Assembly (NCBI GenBank): GCA_903870145.1 | Contig: CAIQBO010000006.1 | Span: 98,014 to 162,013, forward strand | Length of the DNA: 64,000 nt | Direction: 5' to 3' | Source of the DNA: an uncultured Burkholderiales bacterium | GTDB taxonomy: Bacteria > Pseudomonadota > Gammaproteobacteria > Burkholderiales > Burkholderiaceae_C | Shown: positions 27,669 through 38,011 of the stretch, in pieces | Layout of the letters: each line of letters starts with the position of its first letter | How positions within the stretch are numbered: the first letter of the stretch is position 1 | Program-made: the position numbers and the translations under genes | Notes under the pieces: model-generated | Database searches by the model: none | Seen by the model: only the letters and a program-made list of their open reading frames with translations | What the model was told of the DNA's origin: nothing

Positions 27669-28342
27669 TTTGCGGTTGACCCTAAGCCCATTTGCCGCAT
27701 CCAAGCGGCCAAGCCTTGCGCATTGGCATCGCCTTGGTCATAGGCATGCAGCATGGCCGCATGCGATTCTGGGCGGTGCTGATTGACTTTGACTTTGCAT
27801 TGCCACTGTGTGATTTTCAGCTCAAAGGCCACAATGCCCGACAACATTTTTTCGGTGTAGTCCTGCGGCAAGCCACGCCATTGGGCAGCGTAAGAAGGTT
27901 CGTGGTCTGCAATCAACTGTTTTAACAGGGCATCTTTGACAGCGGGGTCATCGAGCACCACGGCCTGCACGTGGCAGTGCAGTGCAATGTAATTCCATGT
28001 GGGCACGCGCACGAGATCAGGATAAACTTTGGGCGACAAATAGGCTTGTGGGCCCATGAAAGTGACCAAGGCCTGTGGGTTTTCAGTCAGCAATTTCCAA
28101 TGCTGGTTGCCGCGAGCGCAGTGGCCCAAAAGTTGGCCTGGCTCGGTCAATTGGCTGTTTTCTTGGGCTGCACAAGGCTCCCAATGCAAAGGCAAATGCG
28201 AGACAAAAGGAAAACCATCGCTCTGAACGGAAATGAGCTGTGCCAAGGGGTGCGCACGCATGATCTGAAGCGCGACGGCAAAGTCTTGCGTGTCAAATTG
28301 TGCGGGGTTGTACAGGCTGCGGGGGGTTCGTGATGTGCTCAT
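27665..28342 (-). CDS. PaiB-family FMN-binding protein
   Basis: 225-aa protein of the split-barrel flavin-binding PaiB family, whose Bacillus member represses sporulation and protease genes. Visible family features are the N-terminal SLYNPAQFDTQD, LISVQSDGFPFVSHLPLHWE and PTWNYIALHCHVQA segments. DNA binding is not proven for most members, so a role in oxidoreductase or heme/flavin chemistry is equally possible. The ATG at 28342 fits the family N-terminus; a longer reading to 28537 adds sequence without homology. It is the first gene of an operon whose next gene overlaps by ATGA. Confidence 0.85.
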   Translation of the reverse strand: MSTSRTPRSLYNPAQFDTQDFAVALQIMRAHPLAQLISVQSDGFPFVSHLPLHWEPCAAQENSQLTEPGQLLGHCARGNQHWKLLTENPQALVTFMGPQAYLSPKVYPDLVRVPTWNYIALHCHVQAVVLDDPAVKDALLKQLIADHEPSYAAQWRGLPQDYTEKMLSGIVAFELKITQWQCKVKVNQHRPESHAAMLHAYDQGDANAQGLAAWMRQMGLGSTAK

Positions 28343-28536
28343 GTAAAACCCAAGACTTTCAAAAATGAAGTAGGGCGATTTTCGCACACCGTCGCAGGAG
28401 GAGCCATTGATTTGAAAGCCCAACACCCATGACGAATTAAAAGTTCTGGGCACTGCCCGCCAGGAGTGCGGCCCAGTCCTCTTGCGGATGGCCGGGTCTT
28501 TGTGAGGTGCCTCTGAAGGACGTAACCGAACCGGCA
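28343..28536. other. Intergenic stretch with possible gene remnant
   Basis: No intact gene. Part of it (about 28440-28530) is more G/C-rich than the housekeeping DNA to the left. Read on the - strand it can be translated into a short tail that ends with a TAA near 28439 (HPQEDWAALLAGSAQNF just before the stop). This could be the last codons of a lost gene or chance. The promoter of the paiB-like gene should lie near 28350-28400. Confidence 0.25.
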
Positions 28537-28551
28537 TTAGAATATATCTAA
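28537..28551. promoter_or_regulatory. Candidate operator upstream of the GntR gene
   Basis: Perfect inverted repeat TTAGA-ATATA-TCTAA, ending 35 bases before the regulator's ATG. It contains ATATATC, which also occurs in the dyad before the transporter operon (29327-29340). Autoregulation by the GntR protein is the simplest reading. Confidence 0.5.
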
Positions 28552-28586
28552 GTAACCAACCTATTTTTTTGCAGAATCAACCCAGC

Positions 28587-29276
28587 ATGCCTTTGAACTC
28601 ACCGATCTGCGACACGCCGGTTGTTGATCCACACATCACGTCCGAGACGCTTGCCGGACAGACCTACCTTCGCCTTCATCGTGCACTGATGACGGGCGGC
28701 CTCCTGCCAGAGCAGGTGCTGACCATACGCGGCATTGCTGACAACTGCGGCGTGAGCCTGACGCCGGCGCGCGAGGCCATACAACGGTTATTCGCCGAGG
28801 GGGCGCTGATCATTGAGAACGCCAGGACCATTCGTGTGCCACGCCTGGACATAGAAACCTACCGTGAAATCCTGAAAATCAGGCTTGAACTGGAGCCCAT
28901 GGCCGCGCGCGAAGCGGCCTCCCGCATGAGCAACGAGGAGATGGACAGACTCGACGGTGTCATGGCCGATCACCTGGACGCGATCAAGGCGGGCGAAGCT
29001 CATCGGACCTTGACGGCTAACACTGATTTTCATATGTCGATATATCGAGCTTCCGAACAACCTGTTCTGTTCGGCATCATCGAAAGTCTGTACCTGCGCG
29101 TCGGCCCAACGCTCAATATGTTGTTTCCGCAATACTGTGGCAGCCTGGTCGGTCATGAAGCGCACCGCTCTGCAGTGGATGCTTTGCGCCGACGTGATGG
29201 CAACGCGCTGGCGCAGGCCATCCGGGACGACTTGGTCCATGGGTCCAACTACTTGTTACGTTCACTCAAACCCTGA
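28587..29276 (+). CDS. GntR-family transcriptional regulator, FCD type
   Basis: 229-aa regulator. An N-terminal winged helix-turn-helix (about 20-90) includes TIRGIADNCGVSLTPAREAIQRL; the C-terminal all-helical FCD domain includes the expected Asp/His metal-site residues in NTDFHMSIYRAS and GHEAHRSAVDAL. FCD proteins usually sense organic acids or amino-acid derivatives and control a neighbouring catabolic operon. I use the ATG at 28587; a TTG at 28569 is also in frame. It heads the + strand cassette and is followed by the ABC transporter operon. Codon choice is more G/C-rich than in flanking genes. Confidence 0.93.
   Translation: MPLNSPICDTPVVDPHITSETLAGQTYLRLHRALMTGGLLPEQVLTIRGIADNCGVSLTPAREAIQRLFAEGALIIENARTIRVPRLDIETYREILKIRLELEPMAAREAASRMSNEEMDRLDGVMADHLDAIKAGEAHRTLTANTDFHMSIYRASEQPVLFGIIESLYLRVGPTLNMLFPQYCGSLVGHEAHRSAVDALRRRDGNALAQAIRDDLVHGSNYLLRSLKP
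29037..29048. repeat. 12-bp perfect palindrome inside the GntR gene
   Basis: TCGATATATCGA is a perfect palindrome with the same ATATATC core as the two candidate operators around the regulator. It lies in codons for a normal FCD segment (MSIYR), so it may be chance; the same 8-base core also occurs at 17741-17748 inside ygfZ. Confidence 0.3.
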
Positions 29277-29326
29277 GATTGGCTCTATTTTGTGAATTTC
29301 GGAAAACATTACCCCGTGTTTTGTAA

Positions 29327-29340
29327 TACGATATATCATA
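29327..29340. promoter_or_regulatory. Candidate GntR operator/promoter region before the TauABC-like operon
   Basis: TACGATATATCATA is a near-palindrome (6 of 7 pairs match) around the perfect core GATATATC. It ends 71 bases before the binding-protein ATG. TATCAT within it could serve as a -10 element, so a bound regulator would block the promoter. No convincing -35 element was fixed. Confidence 0.5.
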
Positions 29341-29411
29341 AGACCACTCCACCCCCAAAATGCTCCGGGGTGCAGACCCTTTAACTGTCCACTGTTCACC
29401 TAAGGCCACCC

Positions 29412-30449
29412 ATGAAACTGAACCTATCCCGCCGCGATTTCAGCTTGACCGCTTCCCAAATGATCATCGGCTCCGTGACTGGAGGTGCCTTGATGAATGC
29501 AGGGAGCGCGTTTGCACAACAAAAAGCGGTGAACCTCGGCACCTTCGGCGGCATCGATGCGCAGAACTACATCCGGGCCAAGAATGCCATGGACAAGACC
29601 TTCGGAGCTGGGACCAAGGTTGATTTCGTCACCGTCCGTGCAGGCTCTGAAGTGATTGCGGCAATGGCCGGCAACAGCCTGGACATGTGCAACCTCGGAT
29701 CCAGTCCGATGGTCGTGGGTTACGCCAATGGCGTACAGGCCTCGCTGGTCTACATCTACAAAAACATCATCGACAGCGAGGCGCTGGTGGTTCAGAACAG
29801 CGCCAAAATCAAAACCTTGGCTGACCTAAAGGGAAAGCGCGTTGGTCTGCCGTTCAATACCTCGGTGCACTTCGCAGCGTTGGCGGCCTTCAAGACCGCG
29901 GGACTCGGGGTCAACGACGTGCAGTTGATCAACATGCGCGCCGACACCATTCCCTCGGCATGGACACGTCGTGAAATCGATGCCAGCTACATATGGGTTC
30001 CCGTGATTTCGAAGTTGGTCGAAGACGGTGGCACGATCATCTTCAAAACCGGCGATCTGAATGCCACCGGCCTGGTGATGTTCGACGCCTTCCTGGTTCG
30101 CGACGAGTTCAAGAAAAAACATCCAGAACTGGTGCTGGCTTTTCTGAAGGACTTTGAGAAGATTGCGGTTACCTTCAAGCAAAACCCCAAGGACGTGGTC
30201 GAGACCATGACCAAGTTCCTGGGTGTCGATGAGGCGGCCGTGATGCGCTCACTCAACACGTTTTACCCTGTGACGGCGCGCGAACAACTCACTGACAAAT
30301 GGCTGGGCAAGCCGGGTACCAAGAACTCTTCGGTTGTCAAGACGCTGCAAGTCCAGGCCGAGTTCCTGAAAGAAACCGGACAGATCAACGCCCTGCCCAA
30401 AGACATGAACGGTTTGGTCGACAGCAGTTTCGTCGCGCAAATGGTCTGA
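29412..30449 (+). CDS. TauA/SsuA-like ABC transporter substrate-binding protein
   Basis: 345-aa periplasmic solute-binding protein of the taurine/sulfonate/nitrate class. The N-terminus has a Tat-like motif SRRDFSLT (6-13), a hydrophobic stretch and a likely cleavage after AFA (about 36). The body shows the family's LADLKGKRVGLPFNTSVHFA and SAWTRREIDASYIW segments. It starts 135 bases after the regulator and heads transporter genes in tauA-tauB-tauC order. The true ligand is unknown; this class binds sulfonates but also pyrimidine precursors, aromatic acids and amines. Confidence 0.9.
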   Translation: MKLNLSRRDFSLTASQMIIGSVTGGALMNAGSAFAQQKAVNLGTFGGIDAQNYIRAKNAMDKTFGAGTKVDFVTVRAGSEVIAAMAGNSLDMCNLGSSPMVVGYANGVQASLVYIYKNIIDSEALVVQNSAKIKTLADLKGKRVGLPFNTSVHFAALAAFKTAGLGVNDVQLINMRADTIPSAWTRREIDASYIWVPVISKLVEDGGTIIFKTGDLNATGLVMFDAFLVRDEFKKKHPELVLAFLKDFEKIAVTFKQNPKDVVETMTKFLGVDEAAVMRSLNTFYPVTAREQLTDKWLGKPGTKNSSVVKTLQVQAEFLKETGQINALPKDMNGLVDSSFVAQMV

Positions 30450-30454
30450 GGGTC

Positions 30455-31318
30455 GTGATTCTGACGGCATCTCCCGACCTACAGGCCGATATCGTGCACG
30501 CCAGTCCATCCGTTGATGCGTCCAAGAGCAGCGTCAAAGCCAGCTTCGACCAAGTATCCAAACGCTTTGGCATGGGTCCTGAATCCGTGCTCGCACTGGA
30601 GCCCATCTCGCTGGACATTGCAGAAAACGCCTTCGTCTGTCTGGTCGGTCCCTCGGGCTGCGGCAAGAGCACCTTATTGAACATACTGGCCGGCTTCGAG
30701 ACGGCCACCAGCGGCCAGGCACTGATGGACGGCGTGCCGGTTCGCGGACCCGATGCGCGCCGGGGTGTGGTGTTCCAGCAAGGTGCATTATTTACTTGGA
30801 TGAGTGTTCAGGACAACGTCGCCTTTGGCCCATTGGCCACTGGCAAGAGCCCGAAAGAAGCCGCTGGCATCGCGGCACACTACCTTGAGATGGTGGGCCT
30901 GACCAGCTTCGCACGACGCTACCCGTATGAGCTGTCAGGTGGTATGCAGCAGCGGGTGGGCATTGCACGTGCGTTGGCCAATGACCCGCAGATCCTGCTG
31001 ATGGACGAACCCTTCGCTGCGCTTGACGCGCAGACACGGGAGTTGCTTCAAGAGGAGATCAAGCACATCTGGCAGGACAGCCGAAAGACGGTGCTGTGGA
31101 TCACGCACAGCATTGAGGAGGCGTTATTCCTGGCGACAGACATCGTCGTCATGACCGCCAGACCGGGACGCATCAAGGCCCGACTGACGCCGCAGTTCGC
31201 GCTGAGCCGGGATCCGGCGGTGGTAACAAGCACCGAGTTCGTGCGCATGAAGGCCGACATATTTGGCATGTTGCGCGAAGAGGCGCTCACAGCGCAGCGC
31301 CAAGAGGTTATGCGGTGA
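30455..31318 (+). CDS. TauB/SsuB-like ABC transporter ATP-binding protein
   Basis: Importer ATPase of 287 aa. Walker A GPSGCGKST is at 65-73, signature LSGGMQQR and Walker B ILLMDEP follow, and the H-loop is in WITHSIEEAL, all typical of the taurine/nitrate class. The start is taken as the GTG at 30455, five bases after the upstream stop and with GAGGG just before it; GTG 30494 is an alternative, and a start at 30299 would lie deep in the previous gene. The stop overlaps the GTG of the permease gene. Confidence 0.9.
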   Translation: MILTASPDLQADIVHASPSVDASKSSVKASFDQVSKRFGMGPESVLALEPISLDIAENAFVCLVGPSGCGKSTLLNILAGFETATSGQALMDGVPVRGPDARRGVVFQQGALFTWMSVQDNVAFGPLATGKSPKEAAGIAAHYLEMVGLTSFARRYPYELSGGMQQRVGIARALANDPQILLMDEPFAALDAQTRELLQEEIKHIWQDSRKTVLWITHSIEEALFLATDIVVMTARPGRIKARLTPQFALSRDPAVVTSTEFVRMKADIFGMLREEALTAQRQEVMR

Positions 31319-32115
31319 ATACGGCCAACTCCAAATCAAGACGTTCGAGCTTGATAAACGTCGGTTCATTCGTGACCTTGCTCCTGATGTGGTGGCTGGT
31401 GACTGCCCCCTTCGGCGACAAGCCACTTGTCGCGCCGTTGTTTCTGCCATCGCCAGGGTCGGTCTGGGACACCTTCTTGATGCTGATAAAAAACGGCTAC
31501 CAGGGAAAGAGCCTGTGGTTTCATCTCGGCATCAGCCTTTTTCGCTTTGGTCTGGCTTTTACAATTACAGTCCTGGTGGCCGTGCCGCTGGGACTTTGGA
31601 TGGGAATGAACGAAACCGTCAAGGCCGTGCTCGACCCACCCATCGAAATCAGCCGGCCCATGCCCAAGTTGGCGTTGCTACCGCTGCTCATCATCTGGTT
31701 TGGCATCGGTGAGGTCGCCAAGGTGGTCATCATCGTCCTGGCACTCTTCCCGATTCTGTCGATCAGCGCAATGCAGGCTGTGCGGGGTGTCGGTCAACGC
31801 AAGGTGCAGGCAGCGATGGCACTGGGCGCATCTCGCACCATGATTTTTCGCCGCGTCATCTTCCCGGCTAGCCTGCCGGGCATCTTCACCAGCATCCGCG
31901 TGAGCATCGGGATTGGCGTAACGATGCTGGTCGGCGCAGAAATGATTGCCACCAGCGCCGGTATTGCGTTCATGGCCATGTCTGCGTCCGACTTTTTGCT
32001 GACGAACGTGGTGATCGTTGGGGCATTGATCATGGCCTCATTGGGGTACTCGCTTGACCTGTGCGCAAGGGCGCTTGAAAACCGTATCGTCCATTGGGGC
32101 GGGAAAGAAGGCTAA
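31315..32115 (+). CDS. TauC/SsuC-like ABC transporter permease
   Basis: Inner-membrane permease of 266 aa with about six transmembrane segments. The segment RPMPKLALLPLLIIWFGIGE is very like the corresponding part of TauC and SsuC, and the EAA coupling loop is in AAMALGASRTMIFRRVIFP. It starts at a GTG overlapping the ATPase stop (GTGA), so the two are translated together. A PLP enzyme gene starts two bases after its stop, in the place where tauD (a dioxygenase) stands in E. coli. Confidence 0.92.
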   Translation: MNTANSKSRRSSLINVGSFVTLLLMWWLVTAPFGDKPLVAPLFLPSPGSVWDTFLMLIKNGYQGKSLWFHLGISLFRFGLAFTITVLVAVPLGLWMGMNETVKAVLDPPIEISRPMPKLALLPLLIIWFGIGEVAKVVIIVLALFPILSISAMQAVRGVGQRKVQAAMALGASRTMIFRRVIFPASLPGIFTSIRVSIGIGVTMLVGAEMIATSAGIAFMAMSASDFLLTNVVIVGALIMASLGYSLDLCARALENRIVHWGGKEG

Positions 32116-32116
32116 A

Positions 32117-33349
32117 TTGAATACTTTGCCGGTGCAGGGCACACCATGGCCCGAACTGCAAGACCAACTGCGCGAAGCAGGCAAGGACGATGTGGACTGG
32201 CGCAACGGCCGGGTGCCCATGTTCATTCACTACGCCGGGGAGGATGTGCTGGAGGTCGCCAAGCAGGCTTACCTGATGTACTTTTCCGAAAATGGCCTTG
32301 GCTTGCGCGCGTTTCGAAGCCTGGCGAAGTTTGAATCCGAAGTGGTTGAAATGGGGCTCGGCTTGCTGCATGGCGGCCCGCTGACGCGAGGGGCGATGAC
32401 CACTGGTGGGACCGAGAGCATTTTTCTGGCCGTCAAAGCAGCGCGCGATCTGGCAAAAAAGCGGGATTCGGGCCGTGGCAAACCCCAAATCGTCATGGCC
32501 TGCAGCGCCCATCCGGCCTTCGACAAGGCAGCCCACTTCATGGGTCTAGAGGCCGTTCGAACGCCACTACAGGCTGATTTTCGCGCTGACCCGGCGGCGA
32601 TCGAGGCGGCGATCACCCCCAACACAGTCATGATTGTGGGTTCTGTGCCGGCCTACCCGCATGGTGTGATTGACCCCATCGGTGAGATTGCGGCGTTGGC
32701 CCAGGCGCGCGAGATCTGGATGCATGTGGATGGCTGCGTAGGCGGTTACTTTGCGCCTTTTGCCAAGCAACTGGGCGAGGCGATTCCCGACTGGGACTTC
32801 CTGGTTCCCGGAGTCACTTCAATTTCGGCCGACTTGCACAAATATGGCTACACCGCCAAAGGGGCGTCGACCCTGTTTTTCCGCGACGCCGAATCATTTG
32901 CAGGCATGGGCTGGACGTTCGACAACTGGCCACGGGGCCAGTACTTCACCAACACGCTGGTGGGCACGCGCGCGGGCGGCGCCATCGCATCAGCGTGGGC
33001 CGTGATGAAATACCTCGGTGAATCGGGATACCAACGCGTCACCCAGCGCGTCATCGCCACACGGCGTGCGTTGCAGGAGGGCACCACGAGCCTGGGCCTC
33101 CCGACATTCGGCGACCCAAAATTATCCATACTGGCCTACGGTTCGGAAGAACACAACATCGCTGACATCGGCTTGAGAATGACCGCGCGCAATTGGACAG
33201 TCGGCTACGTCACAACGCCACCCGGTTTCCACCAAATGCTGAACCTGACCCATGAACCGGCGATCGCACGCTACCTGACTGACTTGGCCGAGAGCATGAG
33301 GGAAGCCTCGGCGTCCCCGCGAGCAGGCAAGTTAAACTCGCAGTATTGA
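32117..33349 (+). CDS. Sphingosine-1-phosphate-lyase-like PLP-dependent lyase/decarboxylase
   Basis: 410-aa fold-type I PLP enzyme of the group II decarboxylase superfamily. The details point to the S1P-lyase branch: TTGGTESIFLAVKAARD, His132 in SAHPAFDKAAHF, HVDGCVGGYFAPF with Asp205 that would bind the pyridine nitrogen, and ISADLHKYGYTAKGAS with His241 and PLP-bound Lys242. Eukaryotic S1P lyase splits a phospho-amino-alcohol by a retro-aldol cut. No membrane anchor is present, so it is cytoplasmic. The TTG start at 32117 has GAAGG 5 bases upstream; upstream in-frame TTG 32054 lies inside the permease gene. With the TauABC-like importer it probably degrades an imported amino compound. Confidence 0.85.
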   Translation: MNTLPVQGTPWPELQDQLREAGKDDVDWRNGRVPMFIHYAGEDVLEVAKQAYLMYFSENGLGLRAFRSLAKFESEVVEMGLGLLHGGPLTRGAMTTGGTESIFLAVKAARDLAKKRDSGRGKPQIVMACSAHPAFDKAAHFMGLEAVRTPLQADFRADPAAIEAAITPNTVMIVGSVPAYPHGVIDPIGEIAALAQAREIWMHVDGCVGGYFAPFAKQLGEAIPDWDFLVPGVTSISADLHKYGYTAKGASTLFFRDAESFAGMGWTFDNWPRGQYFTNTLVGTRAGGAIASAWAVMKYLGESGYQRVTQRVIATRRALQEGTTSLGLPTFGDPKLSILAYGSEEHNIADIGLRMTARNWTVGYVTTPPGFHQMLNLTHEPAIARYLTDLAESMREASASPRAGKLNSQY

Positions 33350-33458
33350 AAACTCGTCGATCCCCCTTAGGGACGAACGATTCCAGCGCCTCACACCACG
33401 CCTGACGAGCACAGGGACGCTGCCTGACCGGCGTCCAGGCCCAACTCAGCAGGCGTTT
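33350..33458. other. Gap between convergent genes
   Basis: G/C-rich 109 bases between the PLP-lyase stop and the guaA stop. Only a short CCCT/AGGG dyad with no T-run (near 33366-33374) was seen; no gene and no clear terminator. It may mark the right edge of the acquired cassette. Confidence 0.4.
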
Positions 33459-35099
33459 CTATTCCCACTCAATGGTCGCCGGCGGCTTGCTTGAAACGTC
33501 GTAAGTCACCCGATTGATGCCGCGCACTTCGTTGATGATGCGGCCAGAAACCTTCTTCAGCAAGGCATATGGCAGTTCGGCCCAATCGGCGGTCATGAAG
33601 TCGCTGGTTTGCACAGCGCGCAAAGCCACCACATAGTCATAGGTGCGGCCGTCGCCCATCACGCCCACGCTTTTAACCGGCAAGAAAACGACAAAGGCTT
33701 GGCTGGTTAATTCATACCAGTTCTTGCCTGATTCTGGGTCTACGTGATTGCGCAATTCTTCCATGAAGATGGCGTCAGCGCGGCGCAGCAAGTCGGCAAA
33801 TTCTTTTTTGACTTCGCCCAAAATTCGCACACCCAAACCCGGGCCTGGGAAGGGGTGGCGATACACCATCTCGCGCGGCAAGCCCAGCGCAACGCCCAGC
33901 TCGCGCACTTCGTCTTTGAACAACTCGCGCAGGGGCTCTAACAGTTTCAAGCCAAGTTGTTCAGGCAGCCCCCCAACGTTGTGATGGCTCTTGATGGTCA
34001 CGGCTTTTTTATTTTTAGCGCCACCTGACTCAATCACGTCAGGGTAAATGGTGCCCTGCGCCAAGAAGCTTGCGCCTTTGACGCCAGCACCGCCGCCGGC
34101 TTTCAATTTGGCGGCTTCTTGTTTGAAGACAGTGACAAATTCAGCGCCAATGATTTTGCGTTTGGCTTCTGGCTCACTCACACCGGCCAACTTGCCCAAG
34201 AACAAATCGCTGGCATCGACACGGATGACTTTGGCGTGCAACTTGCCCGCAAACATCTCCATGACCATGTCGCCTTCATTCAAGCGCAGCAGGCCGTGGT
34301 CCACAAACACGCAGGTAAGCTGATCGCCAATAGCGCGGTGAATCAAGGCCGCTGCGACCGAGGAGTCCACGCCGCCTGACAGACCCAAAATAACTTCTTC
34401 TTGTCCGACTTGTTCGCGGATTTTTTGAACTGCTTCTTCAATGTAGTCGCCCATGACCCAGTCTTGCCGCGCTTGGCAGATGCCCAGCACAAAGCGCTCG
34501 AGCAAGGCTTTGCCTTGCACAGTGTGCGTGACTTCAGGGTGAAACTGCACTGCATAGAAATGGCGCGATTCATCGGCCATGCCTGCAATGGGGCAGCTCG
34601 GAGTGGATGCCATGACTTTGAATCCGTCAGGCATTTGGGTAACTTTGTCGCCGTGACTCATCCACACTTTGAGCATGCCGTGGCCTTGGCTGGTGGTGAA
34701 GTCGGCAATGTCTTTGAGCAAGGCTGTGTGGCCGTGGGCTCGCACTTCAGCGTAGCCAAATTCTCGCTGGGCCATGCCGTCGACCATTTGCGCTGGAGAC
34801 ACAATGCCCCCGAGTTGCTGCGCCATGGTTTGCATGCCGTAGCAAATGCCCAGCACGGGCAAACCCAATTCAAAAACAGATTGAGGCGCTTTGTCGGTGC
34901 TTTCTTCGTAAACACTGGCGTGACTGCCCGACAAAATAACGCCCTTCAAACTGCCGTCAGCCGCATAGTCACGCAGCCATTGATCAGACACATCGCAAGC
35001 ATGAACTTCACAAAACACGTGCGCTTCACGCACGCGCCGTGCAATCAGTTGTGTCACCTGAGAGCCAAAATCCAGGATCAATATTTTCGAATGCTGCAT
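33459..35099 (-). CDS. guaA: GMP synthase (glutamine-hydrolysing)
   Basis: Converts XMP to GMP with ATP and glutamine; 546 aa. The class I amidotransferase domain has the nucleophile cysteine in GICYGMQ and a His/Glu pair in QFHPEVTHT. The ATP-pyrophosphatase P-loop is SGGVDSS, and the dimerisation domain ends with KPPATIEWE. The start is ATG 35099 (MQHSKILIL); a start at 35126 would overlap guaB. It follows guaB by 23 bases, so guaB-guaA is one operon. Confidence 0.96.
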   Translation of the reverse strand: MQHSKILILDFGSQVTQLIARRVREAHVFCEVHACDVSDQWLRDYAADGSLKGVILSGSHASVYEESTDKAPQSVFELGLPVLGICYGMQTMAQQLGGIVSPAQMVDGMAQREFGYAEVRAHGHTALLKDIADFTTSQGHGMLKVWMSHGDKVTQMPDGFKVMASTPSCPIAGMADESRHFYAVQFHPEVTHTVQGKALLERFVLGICQARQDWVMGDYIEEAVQKIREQVGQEEVILGLSGGVDSSVAAALIHRAIGDQLTCVFVDHGLLRLNEGDMVMEMFAGKLHAKVIRVDASDLFLGKLAGVSEPEAKRKIIGAEFVTVFKQEAAKLKAGGGAGVKGASFLAQGTIYPDVIESGGAKNKKAVTIKSHHNVGGLPEQLGLKLLEPLRELFKDEVRELGVALGLPREMVYRHPFPGPGLGVRILGEVKKEFADLLRRADAIFMEELRNHVDPESGKNWYELTSQAFVVFLPVKSVGVMGDGRTYDYVVALRAVQTSDFMTADWAELPYALLKKVSGRIINEVRGINRVTYDVSSKPPATIEWE

Positions 35100-35122
35100 G
35101 TCAAAATTCAGTTCGGGTTCAA

Positions 35123-36985
<1,863 letters not shown>

Positions 36986-36989
<4 letters not shown>

Positions 36990-37438
36990 GCTGCACTGGG
37001 CCCATAAACTTGCTCTGCACGTTGGATGAAGGCGTCCACCAGACTCGCTGCAATTTTGTCAAACACTGGCCCCACCAAGGCCGCCAAGGTGGCGCTTGAG
37101 AATCCGTATTGCAAGCTCAATGTGACTTTGCAGGCGCGCTGGGAGCCGTCGCCCACGGGGTCAAAGGCCCAGACGCCATCCAAGTTTGAAAAAGGCCCTT
37201 TGACCAATTTCATCTGAACTTCGCGGTTTTCAATGTGAGTGTTGTGGGTCACAAAAATTTGGCGCAAACGTCCAAGACCGATGCCAATTTCCGCATCCAT
37301 TTCCAAGCCCGTGTTGCGCAAGACTTTGGCATGGTCGCACCAGGGCAAAAACTCGGCATACCGATCCACGTCCGTGACCAAGCGAAACATTTCCTCGGGA
37401 CTGAACCAGATTAAGACAGATTTGTGTAGATTCTTCAT
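36986..37438 (-). CDS. ratA: RatA family START-like (coenzyme-Q-binding/ribosome-association) protein
   Basis: 150-aa SRPBCC-fold protein with the family opening [20 protein letters not shown] and the central [17 protein letters not shown]. Relatives are Coq10/CtaG-like coenzyme-Q-binding proteins; in E. coli RatA was reported to block 70S ribosome assembly and named a toxin. The sequence does not decide between these roles. It diverges from smpB, which starts 81 bases away. Confidence 0.88.
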
Positions 37439-37518
37439 ACAATGGGGCTGACAACTTGGATTGTAATTTTTTCCATGCGCGCGGCTTGCAAATGCAAGTT
37501 TTGCCCCCTCTTTATTTC

Positions 37519-38007
37519 ATGGCCACCATCAAAAAAGCATCACCCGCCTCCAAACCCACCCTCATTGCCGAAAATAAAAAAGCCTCGTTCAATTATTTTT
37601 TTGAAGAGCGGCATGAAGCAGGCATGGTGTTAGAAGGCTGGGAAGTCAAGGCTGTGCGCGAAGGCAAAGTCCAGTTGACTGACGGCTATGTGGTCATTCG
37701 CAACCGTGAAATGTTCATCATTGGCTGCTTGATCAACCCTTTGAACACCGCCTCCAGCCACGTCAACCCAGAGGCAGCGCGCACACGTAAATTACTGTTG
37801 AAGCGTGATGACATTGACCGCCTCACCGCCAAGGTCGAGCAAAAAGGCTTCACCTTGGTGCCGATCAATCTGCATTGGAAAAATGGCCATATCAAATGCG
37901 AAATCGCTTTGGCCAAAGGCAAAGGCGAACATGACAAACGCGACACCATCAAAGACCGCGAAGGCAAGCGTGAGGTCGAGCGGGCCATGAAGAGTCGGCA
38001 CCGCTGA
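37519..38007 (+). CDS. smpB: SsrA-binding protein SmpB
   Basis: tmRNA partner in rescue of stalled ribosomes, 162 aa. Family segments are visible: [45 protein letters not shown], and a basic C-terminal tail ([18 protein letters not shown]) that acts in the mRNA channel. I start at ATG 37519 (MATIKKASP); upstream in-frame starts add sequence without homology. No tmRNA gene is in the window. Its end nearly touches the convergent crotonase-like gene. Confidence 0.95.
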   Translation: MATIKKASPASKPTLIAENKKASFNYFFEERHEAGMVLEGWEVKAVREGKVQLTDGYVVIRNREMFIIGCLINPLNTASSHVNPEAARTRKLLLKRDDIDRLTAKVEQKGFTLVPINLHWKNGHIKCEIALAKGKGEHDKRDTIKDREGKREVERAMKSRHR

Positions 38008-38011
38008 AGGT

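Noticed and set aside
29037..29048. Intragenic palindrome as a proven operator
   Set aside because: It encodes a normal part of the FCD domain, and the same core appears by chance in ygfZ; kept only as a low-confidence repeat.
30299..30454. N-terminal extension of the TauB-like ATPase inside the binding-protein gene
   Set aside because: It would overlap the upstream gene by 150 bases with Arg/Gln-rich, non-homologous sequence; a GTG right after the upstream stop fits better.
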